A stretch of 64,000 bases of DNA from Candidatus Gracilibacteria bacterium GN02-873 (GTDB lineage: Bacteria > Patescibacteriota > Gracilibacteria > BD1-5 > UBA2023), in NCBI GenBank assembly GCA_003260345.1, contig MORC01000002.1, positions 62,001 through 126,000 on the forward strand. Reading direction: 5' to 3'. Positions 33,649 to 43,878 of the stretch are shown here, in pieces. The notes beneath the pieces are model-generated. The model was given only the letters and a program-made list of their open reading frames with translations, was not told the origin of the DNA and did no database searches. The position numbers were made by a program, and so were the translations under genes. Within the stretch, counting starts at the first letter, position 1, and each line of letters begins with the position of its first letter.

Positions 33649-35158
33649 GAATCTTTTGCTCTTGCGTGTGTAATAAATATAGAAATCCCATGAAGTACAA
33701 AATGATGCTGAGTGGGATTTTTGTTTGTTCGGGAATTTCTACAAGTGAAAATTTTCCAAAAAACCCAGAAACTACAAAAATAATTTCTCCCAAAAAATAT
33801 ACTGGCAATCCGATAAAATAAAGAATGATATCAGGTAATACAAAGCTCATTACAATATAAATAGTTGCCAAAAAGAGCAAAATACTCATAAATCCTGCAA
33901 TTAGAATATTTGCAAAAATCCCTAAAATACTGATACTTCCGAAAAAATATATCATCGAACCGAGGCTTCCCATCGTTGCAGCCAATGTTACACTCATGAG
34001 TGTTGAAATCCATGAAAATTTAAAAAATTTTTGTAAAAAATCATGAATTGGCTGATTGAGAAGAATAATTCCAATTGTCGCTCCAAAAGAAAGTCCAAAA
34101 CTCGCATCATAGAGAAGACTGAGTGGCGAGAAAAAACTCAAAATAACCGCAATTCCAAAAAGTAGTGCGATACTATTTATTTTCCATCCATTCGTGATGC
34201 CAAAATATATAATAATTCCCATCACTGTCGCCCGAATTACAGGAATATCCCATCCAACGAGACTTCCATAAAGTCCTAAAAACCCAAAAATCAGAATATA
34301 TTGCATGGTTCTTCTCATAGGTATATATTTGAGAAAAAACCCGAGAATCATGATAATAAAAGTGATATTTGACCCACTCACTACGAGAATATGCGTCAGG
34401 CTTGCGTTTTTAAATTCTCATTTCATTTCGCTCGTCATCATATCAGTATTTCCAATCGTAATTCCCAAGAGTAATGCTGCTGTTTTTTCTGGAAAGCCAT
34501 TGAAAATAATGTTTTTTACTTTTTGTTGAATAGTATCAAAAAATGTTTGTTCTGCTTGAAATTTTCTCTCAAAAGTATAGAGTGAAAATTTGGCGTACGA
34601 TTCGTGAAACCATGCATATCGTGAAAACCCGGCGATTTCATCATTTTCAAATTCTATGAGTGGTTTCAGTTTTCCAGAAAAGCTAATTATATCGCCAATA
34701 TTCAGTGTAAGGTTCTTTGGAATGTCGACAAATATCCCGATTTTGTCTTCTGGATCAATAATATAGCGTGTCGAAGTTGTGTCGATCGTGTCGATATTGA
34801 GGCGATACGTCTCGCGCTGATCTCATTGAAACATTTTTCGAGTAATCTTACCAGTAATGGTTACTTTTTCGGAAAAATCATTGGTAATAGTATTGAGTGT
34901 TTCGAGTGTTGCATATCGATGATTTTCTGCAGTTTGAGAAAAATTCCACCCAATAAGAAAAATTCCCAGAAAAAAGAGAAATTTGATAAAAAGTCTCTCA
35001 AAACTAGCGTATAAAAAACCAAAAATTATGAAAATATTCAAAAAAATTACTCACCAAGAATCGTAACTTCCTGTGATAATTCCTAAGAAAAATGTAAAAA
35101 CCCCAAAGAAAAAGAACATCCGAGGATGTTCTAGGAACGAAAATGCTTTAAAATTCAT
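33620..35158 (-). CDS. comEC: ComEC/Rec2-type DNA-uptake channel
   Basis: 512 residues. An N-terminal part with two membrane helices and an OB-like DUF4131 domain (KVTITGKITRKMF), then the Competence domain with LTHILVVSGSNITFIIM and many membrane helices (RRTMQYIL, VIRATVMGIIIY). The C-terminal metallo-hydrolase domain of many ComECs is absent. ComEC imports single-stranded DNA during transformation. At least three TGA codons. Array of three heptamers at 34769-34795, coding for Asp/Thr/Ser in a loop. Its start overlaps lgt by 28 nt; operon rny-lgt-comEC. Confidence 0.93.
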
Positions 35159-35910
35159 ACAATAGCCACAATAATAAAACAAATTCCCACCAATTGATTC
35201 AAACGAATAAAAATTTCAAACATATCTGGTTTTCCAGATAAAAATTCTCCGAAAAAGAGCATCACACCAATTCCACCTAACAAAATATTTCCGACATAAC
35301 CATCAGGAATATTTTTATTTTCAAATTTTCTCCATACTACCAATAATCCTATTGTGATAAGAATATAAAGTATTGCGAGTGGAAATAATTTTCCTGGAAT
35401 AGAACTATATTTTGTATTATAATCAACTGCAAAAAAGAGAGACGATGATACGCCATAGATTTGTCCGCCCAAAAATGCACCAAAATATCCAACAATAGAT
35501 GCTATTAAAAATGAAGGCACAATAGCGTCAAGATATCGTTCACGCATATTTTTTTGATCTCGAGTTTTCCAGAAAAATACTATTGCAAAACCGATAATTC
35601 CACCAGCGAGTGAAAGGTTATAATTGTCCGTGATGAAAAAATTTTGTAAAAATTCCATCAATGAAGCGTTGCCTGAGAAAAAACTTTGAAACCCAAACTT
35701 TGTGTCTCGCCATGCAGAAAACATATAAAAGAGTCTTGCAAAAAAGAATATTGCAATTGTAAAACTCATAATATCGGAAAAAACTGGCTTTGTAATTCCC
35801 TTTTTTTGTGAAAAAATATGCAGACAATAAAAGAAAATTATCCAAGAAATCACTAGAAAAATTCCAAAAACATAGATGTGAACATCTCAAATGACAAGTT
35901 TGGGATACAT
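35131..35910 (-). CDS. lgt: prolipoprotein diacylglyceryl transferase-like
   Basis: 259 residues with about seven membrane helices. The start GDVHIYVFGIFLVISW and the segment SIVGYFGAFLGGQIYG are where the family has its HGL/RIGNFxNGE signature, but the core Arg is not conserved here, so activity is a guess. Lgt adds diacylglycerol to the lipobox cysteine, as needed by the lipoprotein at 3128. TGA in VIGDVHI; another TGA just before the end extends the protein to TAG at 35131, inside comEC. Confidence 0.75.
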
Positions 35911-35919
35911 AATAAAAAA

Positions 35920-37446
35920 TTATTTTGCGTATTCAATAACTCGTTTTTCACGAATTAGGTTGATTTTTACTTCACCAGGATAGCTGCAATTTTCCTCGAT
36001 CTGTTGAGCAATTTCACGTGCACGATTTTCAGCATCAAGATCAGAAACTGTCTCTGCATCAACGAATACTCGTACTTCACGCCCAGCAGAAAGAGCAAAG
36101 GCTTTACTAATGCCAGGAAGACTCATAGCAATTGCTTCCATTTCTTGAATTCGTTTGATATAATCTTCAATATTCATACGACGAGCACCTGGTCTGATAG
36201 CCGAAATCGCGTCTGCAATCTGCACAATTTTCGTTTCTATACAAATTTGTGGAACATCATCGTGATGTCCTTCAATAATATTGGTCAATTTTTCGTCAAG
36301 GCCATATTTGCGAGCAATTCGTCCACCAATTTCAGGATGTGTTCCTTCAATATCGTGATCCATCGCTTTTCCAATATCGTGCAAAAGTCCTCATTTGAAG
36401 GCAAGATCAGCATCTGCACCAATCAATTTTGCAATCGAACGGGCAATATATGCCACTTCTTTTGAATGCAACAATAAATTTTGTCCATAACTCGCTCGGA
36501 ATCGAAATTTTCCAATAAGCGGATACAGATCCTCAGGAATTCCAATAATTCCCATTTCATCAATCGTTTTTTGCCCGAGATCACGAATGAGTTTTTCTGC
36601 ATCTTGTTGATTTTTTTCCACGATTTCTTCAATGCGAGCTGGTTGAATGCGCTTGTCGGCGATGAGATCTTCCAGAGATTTTTTGGCAATATATCGTCGG
36701 AAAAGGTCAAAACTTGATAAAAAAACTGTGTCAGGAGAATCATCAATGATAAGGGAAACACCCGTTGCTCGCTCAAATGCGATGATATTTCGTCCTTCTT
36801 TTCCGATAAGTTTTCCTTTGAGTTCATCACTTTCTAGGGGAAAAATTGTTTGAGTTGCTTCATTAGTTACTTCGCCGGCATATTGCTGAATAGCACTTAT
36901 AAGAATTTCACGCGCCATCTCGCCTGATCGAGTCGTAAAATCTTTTTTCTTTTTTTCAATCCGCGCGAGAATGTCTTTTTCATATTTTTCTTCCGTGATT
37001 TTGAGAAGTTCTTCGCGCGCTTCTTGTTCAGTAAGTTGTGCAATATCTTCAATCTTTGTTTGAAGTGATTTTTTTTCTTCTTCCAGAGAATTTTTGATTT
37101 TTTCGTTTTCGCGCTCGCGTTCTAGAAGTTTATTTTGTTTGTGTTCCAAATCTTCATATTTTCGATCCACTTTTTGTTCTTTTTCTTCGAGTTTTCGCTC
37201 ATTTTCAGAAAAAGTTTTTTTACGATCTTTGAGATCAGCGCGCGCATCATCAATTTCTTTTTTGATAATATTCGCAGATTTTTCCGCGCGTTCAATAATT
37301 TTTTTGGCTTCATCTTCAGCATTTGCTACGATATCGTGCGCGTGTTTTTTTTGTTTTTGGTGAATAAAATAAAACATCGCCAACGCACCCAAAGCCACAC
37401 CCAGGATAATCCAGAGCGCTCCATAAAAAAGGGAAATGTCAGGCAT
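35920..37446 (-). CDS. rny: ribonuclease Y
   Basis: 508 residues. N-terminal membrane anchor (about 8-28), a long coiled coil (about 30-190), a KH domain with LIGKEGRNIIAFERATGV, and an HD domain with SKEVAYIARSIAKLIG and GLLHDIGKAMDHD (the leading Gly is the only TGA), ending EREKRVIEYAK-like. RNase Y initiates mRNA decay from the membrane. First gene of the rny-lgt-comEC operon, divergent from the S-layer gene, whose mRNA has a long hairpin leader. Confidence 0.96.
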
Positions 37447-37741
37447 AAATAAAAATTAAAAATATACATCCAATGAAACAATTCTTCTAAATAAAATACG
37501 TCAAATACAAATTTGTTTCAAAATATTTCAAAATTCTTCTCATCAATGGGATAAAAATTTTTCTTTAAAATTTCATCAGTGTGCACATATTGTAAACAAA
37601 AATTGAAAAATAGAAAGTATTTTTTGAAGATTTTTATTTTTTTGGCTTGCCATTGATAAAATTATATATCTTGATTTTTTTCTAATTTTATTGTATAGAT
37701 TATTTTTAAGTGAAAAAAGTGTGAAGATGGAGTGAAAATAT
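37447..37741. other. intergenic stretch upstream of the S-layer promoter
   Basis: About 295 nt between rny and the S-layer promoter, AT-rich, with the rny promoter presumably on the minus strand. I see no gene or RNA in it. Confidence 0.5.
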
Positions 37742-37769
37742 TTGACTTTTGAACGAATTTTGATATTAT
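37742..37769 (+). promoter_or_regulatory. strong S-layer gene promoter
   Basis: TTGACT (37742-37747), 16-nt spacer, TATTAT (37764-37769). The start of transcription should be near 37776. Confidence 0.75.
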
Positions 37770-37773
37770 TCTT

Positions 37774-38075
37774 GCGTTTTCAGAAACTTTTTTAAAGAGT
37801 TTCAAAAGCTTGACCCGTCATGTTCGATGACGAGAGAATAATTTTTGGATTTTTTCTCGAAATTATCCTCTTGTTATGAACATAACTTGAGGTTAAAGCT
37901 TTAACCTTTTCGTCTTTATGGCGACTTGGTAGTCTCTCCTGACCAGAGAGATCACAAAAAATCGTATGATGATACTTCAGTATTATTATACATGATAACT
38001 TCTGACCAAAGTTATCAAAACTTTCCCGCAAAATCATTTGATTTTTGCATTTTATTTTCTAACCATACTATTGTT
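37774..38075 (+). promoter_or_regulatory. about 300-nt structured 5' leader of the S-layer mRNA
   Basis: Seven to eight hairpins follow one another: GAAACT/AGTTTC (37783-37803), CGTCAT/ATGACG (37816-37832), a 12-bp stem with one mismatch (37833-37871), GTTATG/CATAAC (37873-37886), an 18-nt perfect palindrome (37890-37907), TCTCTC/GAGAGA (37933-37951), a 12-bp stem with two G-U pairs (37964-37991) and TGATAACTT/AAGTTATCA (37993-38017). Two of them share the same 7-nt loop CTGACCA. No gene fits here, and no Shine-Dalgarno site precedes the ATG at 38076. Likely roles: mRNA stability or control of translation. Confidence 0.75.
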
Positions 38076-40979
38076 ATGGCTAACTTCTCTACGAAGCTTG
38101 CTTCTACAGTAAGTGCTGCGGCTATCGTTGCATCAGCAATGGGTGCTTCACTCGTTTCTGCTGCTTCTGAGTTCCTTCCTTACGCTGAAGCTCTCGCTGC
38201 TAAGAAAGTAATCAACTCTCAGAATGCTGAGTCTGGTTACCGTCTTAACGATCAGATTACTCGTGCAGAACTTGCAAAAGTTGCTGCAAATCTTGGTGGT
38301 TACACTGCAGTAAAATGTACAGGTAATGTATATACTGATGTAACTGCATCTCTTGGTGATCTTTGTGATGCTATCGAAACTCTTGCTGCTGCAAAAGTTA
38401 TCTCTACTGCATCTAACACATTCCGTCCTACTGCAAACGTTACTCGTGCAGAAATGACAAAAATGATTCTTGGTGCTCTCGCTGTAGCTCCTTCTTCTAC
38501 ATCTGCAGGTTACTCTGATGTTAACTCATCTCTTGGTGATCTTGAAGGATTTATCAACGCAGCTGCTGAAAAGAACATTGTAAATAAAGCTACATACTTC
38601 CGCCCTAATGCTACTGGTTCTCGTGGTGAAGTATTCAAGATTGCTGCTCGTGCTGCTGGTCTTGATGTTACTAATAACAACACAACTGACCCAGCTAAGC
38701 CAGGTGCAACTACTGGTAACATCTCTGTTACTTCTGTAGGTTCTGCTACTGCTCAGTATGTTCCTCGTAACGCTTCTTCTGTTAAGGTTGGTACTATCAA
38801 AGTTACTGCTACAGGTGGAGATGTTGCTCTTCAATCTCTTGTAATCACTCGTTCTGGTCTTGGTGCTTCTACTGATGTAGAATCTTCAAACGGAATCCGT
38901 GCTGCAATTGATGGAAAAATCGTATCTTCTAACGGATACTACAACTCTTCTTCTCAGCAAGGAAATATCTACTTCACTCCTTCTATTACTATCAAGAACG
39001 GAGAATCAAAGAACATTGATATCCTTGTAAGCTTGAACAACAATGCTGAAGTAAACTCACAGCACCAGTTCTCTATCACTTCTGTTAATACACAGACTAT
39101 TACTCCTGTAACTCTTGGTCTTATCAATACAACTGCTTACAAGACAGGTGTAGTTCGCGCTTCACTTTCTAACAAAGCATCTGAAGTAAAACCAGGTTCT
39201 AAGGATCAGCGTCTTATCTCAGTTCGCATCCAGCCTACTGATCGTGACATTACTCTTGATGGTTTCGCAGTAACTCGTGATAACACAACTGGAGGTAATG
39301 TAACTCGCCCTACAAATGACCTTACAAAATCATTCAACAATGTTACAGTTCTTCAGAACGGTAAAGCTGTTGGTAAGGCTACTGTAACAGCTGATAAGAT
39401 CTTCGTTTCTGGGCTTAATACTCCAGTAAAGGTTGGTTCAACTGCTACATTTGATCTTCGTTCTGATGTTCTTCTTGATGGAGTAAACAACGGTGTATCT
39501 CTTAAGATCGAAGATTCTTCTGATGTTTCTGCAAAAGAAACTTCTACAAACCAGATTACTCGTGTAGAACCTACTACAACTGTTCAGACAATCCCATTTG
39601 CTAACGTAACTAACTCATTTGTATCTAACAATACTGCAAAACTTACAGTAGCTCCTGGTACAGACGACGTTAAATTCTTCGATGCAAAATTGACTTCTTC
39701 AGTTCCTGTAATCGTTAAAAAACTTAAAGTTTCTGTAGATAATGGTGCAGTTGCTGCTGCATTTGCAAACAACTTTGACGGTGCAAACGCTCTTCGCGTT
39801 CGTGTAAACGGTCTAGAAGTTGGTCAAATTAATAAAGCTGACCTTACAGCTGCTACTAAAGAATTCACAACTTCATTTGTAGTAGATGAAAATACTCCTG
39901 CAAACATTACAATTGAAGGAAATGTTATTGCTGATGCAACACTTGGTACTATCCGATTTAAGGTAGCACTTGAAAATGTAGAAGATATGTCTCGTAATAG
40001 AGCAACTCTTCAAACAACTACTCGAACTGGTAATGATATCTCTATCTCTAACGGTTCAGTAAACACTTACTCTACTTCTATTTCTAATCCAATTAACACT
40101 ATTGCAGCTAACACTGTTGTAGATATGGGTTCAGTAGGTATCCAGTCTCGTGATCAGGATATCAAGGTTAAGAAACTTGCATTCAAGGCAGTTAATACTA
40201 CTCTTGCTGGTCTTAATGATATTGTAGATACTACTAATGAAGATAACGTATCTGTATACATGGATGGATCTGAAATTTCAGGTACAGCTGTTGTAAACGG
40301 AAACGATATTACATTTACTCCAGACAACGAAATTTACATTTCTAAGTCTACTCGTAAAGACTTTACTCTCAAACTTCGTACTAAAAACTTCGATGCTGCG
40401 GCATACGGAAAAACTCTTCAATACGAACTTGATAAAGATAGTACTGATGTGTTTGCACAGAATGTAGATTCTAGTGTACGTGCAAACCGTGTAACTACTC
40501 TTTCAAACGTAAAACTTTCTTCTAAAGCTCACACTGTTGGTATCCTTTCTCCACGTATTACTGCTGTAAAACGTATTGAAGGTACAAACATTGCTGAAGT
40601 AACTGTAGAAAATGCAGACACTGACAAGAACATCAAAACAACTGGTTTGAAACTCTCTATCACAGCTCGTGGTAAAGATGCAGACTTCAATGGTGCTGTT
40701 GTAGCTTTGAAGGATGGAATCAATGGTGATGAAGTTGCAGCGGCTCCGGGAGGAAAAGTAAACGGTAATGACTTTACATTCAATACTGATACAATCGGTA
40801 ACGAACTTACAGAAGGTGCTGAACAGAAATTCTTTGTTACTCTTACTGGTGTAACTCCAGATGATACTGTTGTAGTAACTGTGAAAGAAATCACTTACAA
40901 ATACAACACAAACACGAAAGAGGTGGGTACTGCTAACACTATTTCTCACCCAGAGACTCGTTCTGTAATTGCAAAATAA
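38076..40979 (+). CDS. S-layer protein with SLH domains
   Basis: 967 residues. Signal peptide of about 27 residues (MANFSTKLASTVSAAAIVAS...). Two to three SLH-type repeats follow (about 30-215; NDQITRAELAKVAANLGG, TANVTRAEMTKMILGAL, ATGSRGEVFKIAARAAG). A long Thr/Val/Asn-rich beta region makes up the rest. It should coat the cell and bind a wall polymer, perhaps pyruvylated by the csaB-like enzyme. Not one TGA codon in 968 codons, and codon use (GCT, ACT, GTT, AAC) differs from all neighbours, as expected for a very highly expressed gene. The start at 38076 gives a clean signal peptide; the frame stays open upstream through the hairpins. Confidence 0.93.
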   Translation: MANFSTKLASTVSAAAIVASAMGASLVSAASEFLPYAEALAAKKVINSQNAESGYRLNDQITRAELAKVAANLGGYTAVKCTGNVYTDVTASLGDLCDAIETLAAAKVISTASNTFRPTANVTRAEMTKMILGALAVAPSSTSAGYSDVNSSLGDLEGFINAAAEKNIVNKATYFRPNATGSRGEVFKIAARAAGLDVTNNNTTDPAKPGATTGNISVTSVGSATAQYVPRNASSVKVGTIKVTATGGDVALQSLVITRSGLGASTDVESSNGIRAAIDGKIVSSNGYYNSSSQQGNIYFTPSITIKNGESKNIDILVSLNNNAEVNSQHQFSITSVNTQTITPVTLGLINTTAYKTGVVRASLSNKASEVKPGSKDQRLISVRIQPTDRDITLDGFAVTRDNTTGGNVTRPTNDLTKSFNNVTVLQNGKAVGKATVTADKIFVSGLNTPVKVGSTATFDLRSDVLLDGVNNGVSLKIEDSSDVSAKETSTNQITRVEPTTTVQTIPFANVTNSFVSNNTAKLTVAPGTDDVKFFDAKLTSSVPVIVKKLKVSVDNGAVAAAFANNFDGANALRVRVNGLEVGQINKADLTAATKEFTTSFVVDENTPANITIEGNVIADATLGTIRFKVALENVEDMSRNRATLQTTTRTGNDISISNGSVNTYSTSISNPINTIAANTVVDMGSVGIQSRDQDIKVKKLAFKAVNTTLAGLNDIVDTTNEDNVSVYMDGSEISGTAVVNGNDITFTPDNEIYISKSTRKDFTLKLRTKNFDAAAYGKTLQYELDKDSTDVFAQNVDSSVRANRVTTLSNVKLSSKAHTVGILSPRITAVKRIEGTNIAEVTVENADTDKNIKTTGLKLSITARGKDADFNGAVVALKDGINGDEVAAAPGGKVNGNDFTFNTDTIGNELTEGAEQKFFVTLTGVTPDDTVVVTVKEITYKYNTNTKEVGTANTISHPETRSVIAK

Positions 40980-41005
40980 TTTTTCTCTCGAAAAATTATA
41001 GAAAA

Positions 41006-41030
41006 AATTCCCCTTAATTGGGGATTTTTT
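41006..41030 (+). terminator. S-layer gene terminator
   Basis: ATTCCCC/GGGGAT stem, 6-nt loop and six T. Confidence 0.85.
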
Positions 41031-41061
41031 CGTGGTGATTTGAGTTTGATGATAAAAAGAA

Positions 41062-41086
41062 AAAATCTCCAAATTGGAGATTTTTT
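41062..41086. terminator. second terminator, shared with sufB on the minus strand
   Basis: AAATCTCC/GGAGATTT stem with an AAATT loop and flanking A and T runs, between the S-layer gene and the convergent sufB stop at 41098. Confidence 0.75.
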
Positions 41087-41097
41087 ATGTGAAAATA

Positions 41098-42495
41098 TTA
41101 CATTCCTTCCATTTCCATAGCAATAAGCACATTCATTTCGGCAGCGTATTCAAGTGGAAGTTCTTTCATAAGAGGAGAAATAAATCCTCGTACAATCATC
41201 GTACGCGCGTCATCTTCTTCGATTCCATGCGACATCAGATAAAAAAGCGTTTCTTCATTAATTTTTCCGACACTGGCTTCGTGCGCTACCATTGAGCTTG
41301 CGTTATTGACACGAATATCAGGAATAGTATCAGATCGAGAAATGCTATCAAGAATAAGGCCGTCACAATCGATCTTGGAAACAGCATTTTCAGCAGATTT
41401 TTTTATATCCAAGAGGCCTCGATAGGTTGAAATACCACCTCACTTAGTGAGACTTTTAGAAATAATTTCAGAGCGAGTATTTTTTCCAATATGAATAACT
41501 TTTGCACCCGTATCAGCGTTTTGATTTGTATTGGCGAATGCAATTCAAAAGTTCATAGCTTGAGAATAATCACCTTTGAGAATAGAACAAGGGTAGAGCA
41601 TTGTCACACCTGAACCAAGATTTCCACCCACCCATTCAATCGTACCATTTTCTTCTACGAGTGCACGCTTTGTATTGAGATTATAAGTATCGAGTGACCA
41701 GTTTTCTACACTAGAATAACGCATTTTAGCATCTTTGCCGACATAAATCTCTACACAACCAGCATGAAGGCTTGGAGTATCATATTTTGGCGCAGAACAA
41801 CCTTCGATGTAGTGTGCTGAAGAATCATCTTCCAGAATAATGATGGTATGCTCAAATTGTCCACCAGCCCGCACATTCATACGAAAATATGCCTGTAAAG
41901 GTGCATCAATATGTACGCCCTTTGGAATATAGAGAAAAGTTCCACCAGACCACACAGCACCATGAAGAGCTGCGAATTTATGATCATGCATTGGTACTAC
42001 TTTCATGAAGTATTTTTTCACGAGATCTTCATGTTTGTGGATAGCGACGGACATATCTTCGAAAATTACACCTTGCGCCTGTAGCTCTTCGTGAAGACTA
42101 TGATAGACTACTTCACTATCGTATTGTGCGCCCACACCTGCTAACATGGCGCGTTCAGCCTCGGGAATCCCCAGTCTATCAAATGTTGCCTTGATATTTT
42201 CCGGTACATCTTTCCATTCTTTTTTATTTCCCGCACCTTCTGGTTTTGCAAAATAATAGATTTCATCGAGATTGAGTCCACTCAAATCTGGCCCCCATTT
42301 TGGCAATTCCATTTTTTGAAATGTTTCAAGGGATTTGAGACGAAAATCAAGCATCCACTGAGGCTCGTTGAAAGAAGCTGAGATTTGTTGCACGACTTCT
42401 TCGTGGATTCATTGTACAGCTATCGATTGATAATTGACCGAATCGCTTGCATCCAGCGATTCTCGTGAGATGTCTCAAAATGTTGTTGTATTCAT
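41098..42495 (-). CDS. sufB: Fe-S cluster assembly scaffold SufB
   Basis: 465 residues. Typical SufB segments: FNEPQWMLDFRLKSLETF, PVPMHDHKFAALHGAVWSGG-like region, HYIEGCSAP, SLHAGCVEIYVG, and the C-terminal SMVAHEASVGKINEETLFYLMSHGIEE. With the ATPase SufC it forms the scaffold that builds clusters. Four TGA codons, including the double break at 41413-41544. The neighbouring ferredoxin and rubredoxin proteins need Fe or clusters. It is followed by no sufD, sufS or sufU. Confidence 0.96.
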
Positions 42496-42499
42496 AAAA

Positions 42500-43234
42500 T
42501 TATTGTGTGAATCCGTCTTGTTTGATTTTTTCAAGCAATTTTTTGTCTCCTGATTCGAGAATTTCCCCGTCTTTTAAAATAGTAATTGTATCAATGTTGA
42601 GATTTTCGAGCAAATGTAGGTTGTGAGAAATAATAATAATCGTTTTTTTCTCAGCTTTCCATTTATTAATTTGCTCTTGCAAAACGCTGATAGCGTCGAT
42701 GTCAAGCCCAGAATCGATTTCATCCAAAATAATCAGACTTGGATTCAAGAGAGAAACCTGCAAAAGTTCGATTTTTCGCTTTTCACCACCAGAAAATCCT
42801 ACGAAAAGTTCGCGTTCAAGCAATTCTTTTTCAATGTGTAATTCTGGCAAAAGCTTTTCCACCATTCGCTTAAAAACAAACAAACTTGGTGGTTTTTTGT
42901 CAGGATTTTCACGGGAAAAATGAGAATTATAGATAGTTCGCAAATATTCAATGACCTGAATTCCAGGGATTTCTGGAATATTTTGAAATGAGAGAAAAAT
43001 TCCTTTGTGATGGCGTTCTGACGGAGAAAGTTCCACGATATTTTCAGCATTCAAGAGAATTTCACCAGAAACCTCATAGCGCGGATGTCACATGAGAGAG
43101 AGTGCGAGCGATGATTTTCCTGATCCATTGTGCCCCAAAATAGCGGTAATAGTGCCATGAGGAAAGAATAAATCAAGCGCCGACAAAATAGAAGTGTCTT
43201 CAATAGACACCGAAAGATTCTTGATTGTAAGCAT
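42500..43234 (-). CDS. sufC: Fe-S cluster assembly ATPase SufC
   Basis: 244 residues. Walker A LGHNGSGKSSLA near residue 36, Q-loop LSFQNIPEIPG, signature VGFSGGEKRKIELLQ, Walker B LIILDEIDSGLDID and the switch histidine in IISHNLHLLE. ATP use drives SufBC during cluster assembly. One TGA (LSLMGHPRYE, a conserved glycine). Four nt upstream of sufB, so the two form an operon. Confidence 0.96.
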
Positions 43235-43305
43235 AAAATTTTTTAACGGCCTCTATAATAATACTAATTCTCAAAAACGCAAGTGAAAAAGTGGTCAAAA
43301 TTGCT

Positions 43306-43333
43306 TTGGTTTTTTCTGAAAATTTCATATAAT
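43306..43333 (+). promoter_or_regulatory. promoter of the gene at 43341, leaderless type
   Basis: TTGGTT (43306-43311), 16-nt spacer, TATAAT (43328-43333); the ATG follows after 7 nt. Confidence 0.6.
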
Positions 43334-43340
43334 TGTGCTC

Positions 43341-43877
43341 ATGAATGAAAATCCATGAGCATACAACGAAGCGAGAAATCGTCTGCGTGAGGAAAAGGAA
43401 CGTGAACGTAAAGTGCTCGAGAATTTGGTCGAGCGATTTGAAAAGGAAAAAACCCACATGCGAGCAGAGAAAAAATTTGATATTTTTGAACTCAAAAGTC
43501 GCATAGAAACACATCGTTCACTCAATACACTTCGTGCTGATATTGATAAAGCGCTTCGTGAAGGGATTATTTCGCGAGAAATGTTTGATATACTCAAAAA
43601 TAAAATTGAATTTATTGAACATTTGCCGGAAAAAAATATTCTCACAAAACAATCGGAAAAAGCATTTTTTGATGACGAAGATTTGCCTTTTGGAAAGACT
43701 GAGATTACGAAATTTTTGGAAAAAAAGAAAATTGGCGAAAATATTTTGGTGGATATTGGTGGGTTTTTCTATGGATTCGTGGTGCAGGGTGGTGCGATTT
43801 TCGTTATTTTACTCTGGAAAATCCTTTTGGATATTATTTTTCTGCCACGCGACATTTTAAAAGAATTACAAAAATAA
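43341..43877 (+). CDS. hypothetical protein with C-terminal membrane segment
   Basis: 178 residues. A highly charged N-terminal coiled coil (about 8-60), a helical middle part, and one hydrophobic segment near the C-terminus (about 142-170, VDIGGFFYGFVVQGGAIFVILL). One TGA at Gly6. No family recognised. It lies 1 nt before rsmE. Confidence 0.6.
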
Positions 43878-43878
43878 T

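Noticed and set aside
37926..38075. 50-residue N-terminal extension of the S-layer protein
   Set aside because: The extension is encoded by hairpin-rich leader DNA, and a normal signal peptide begins at 38076.
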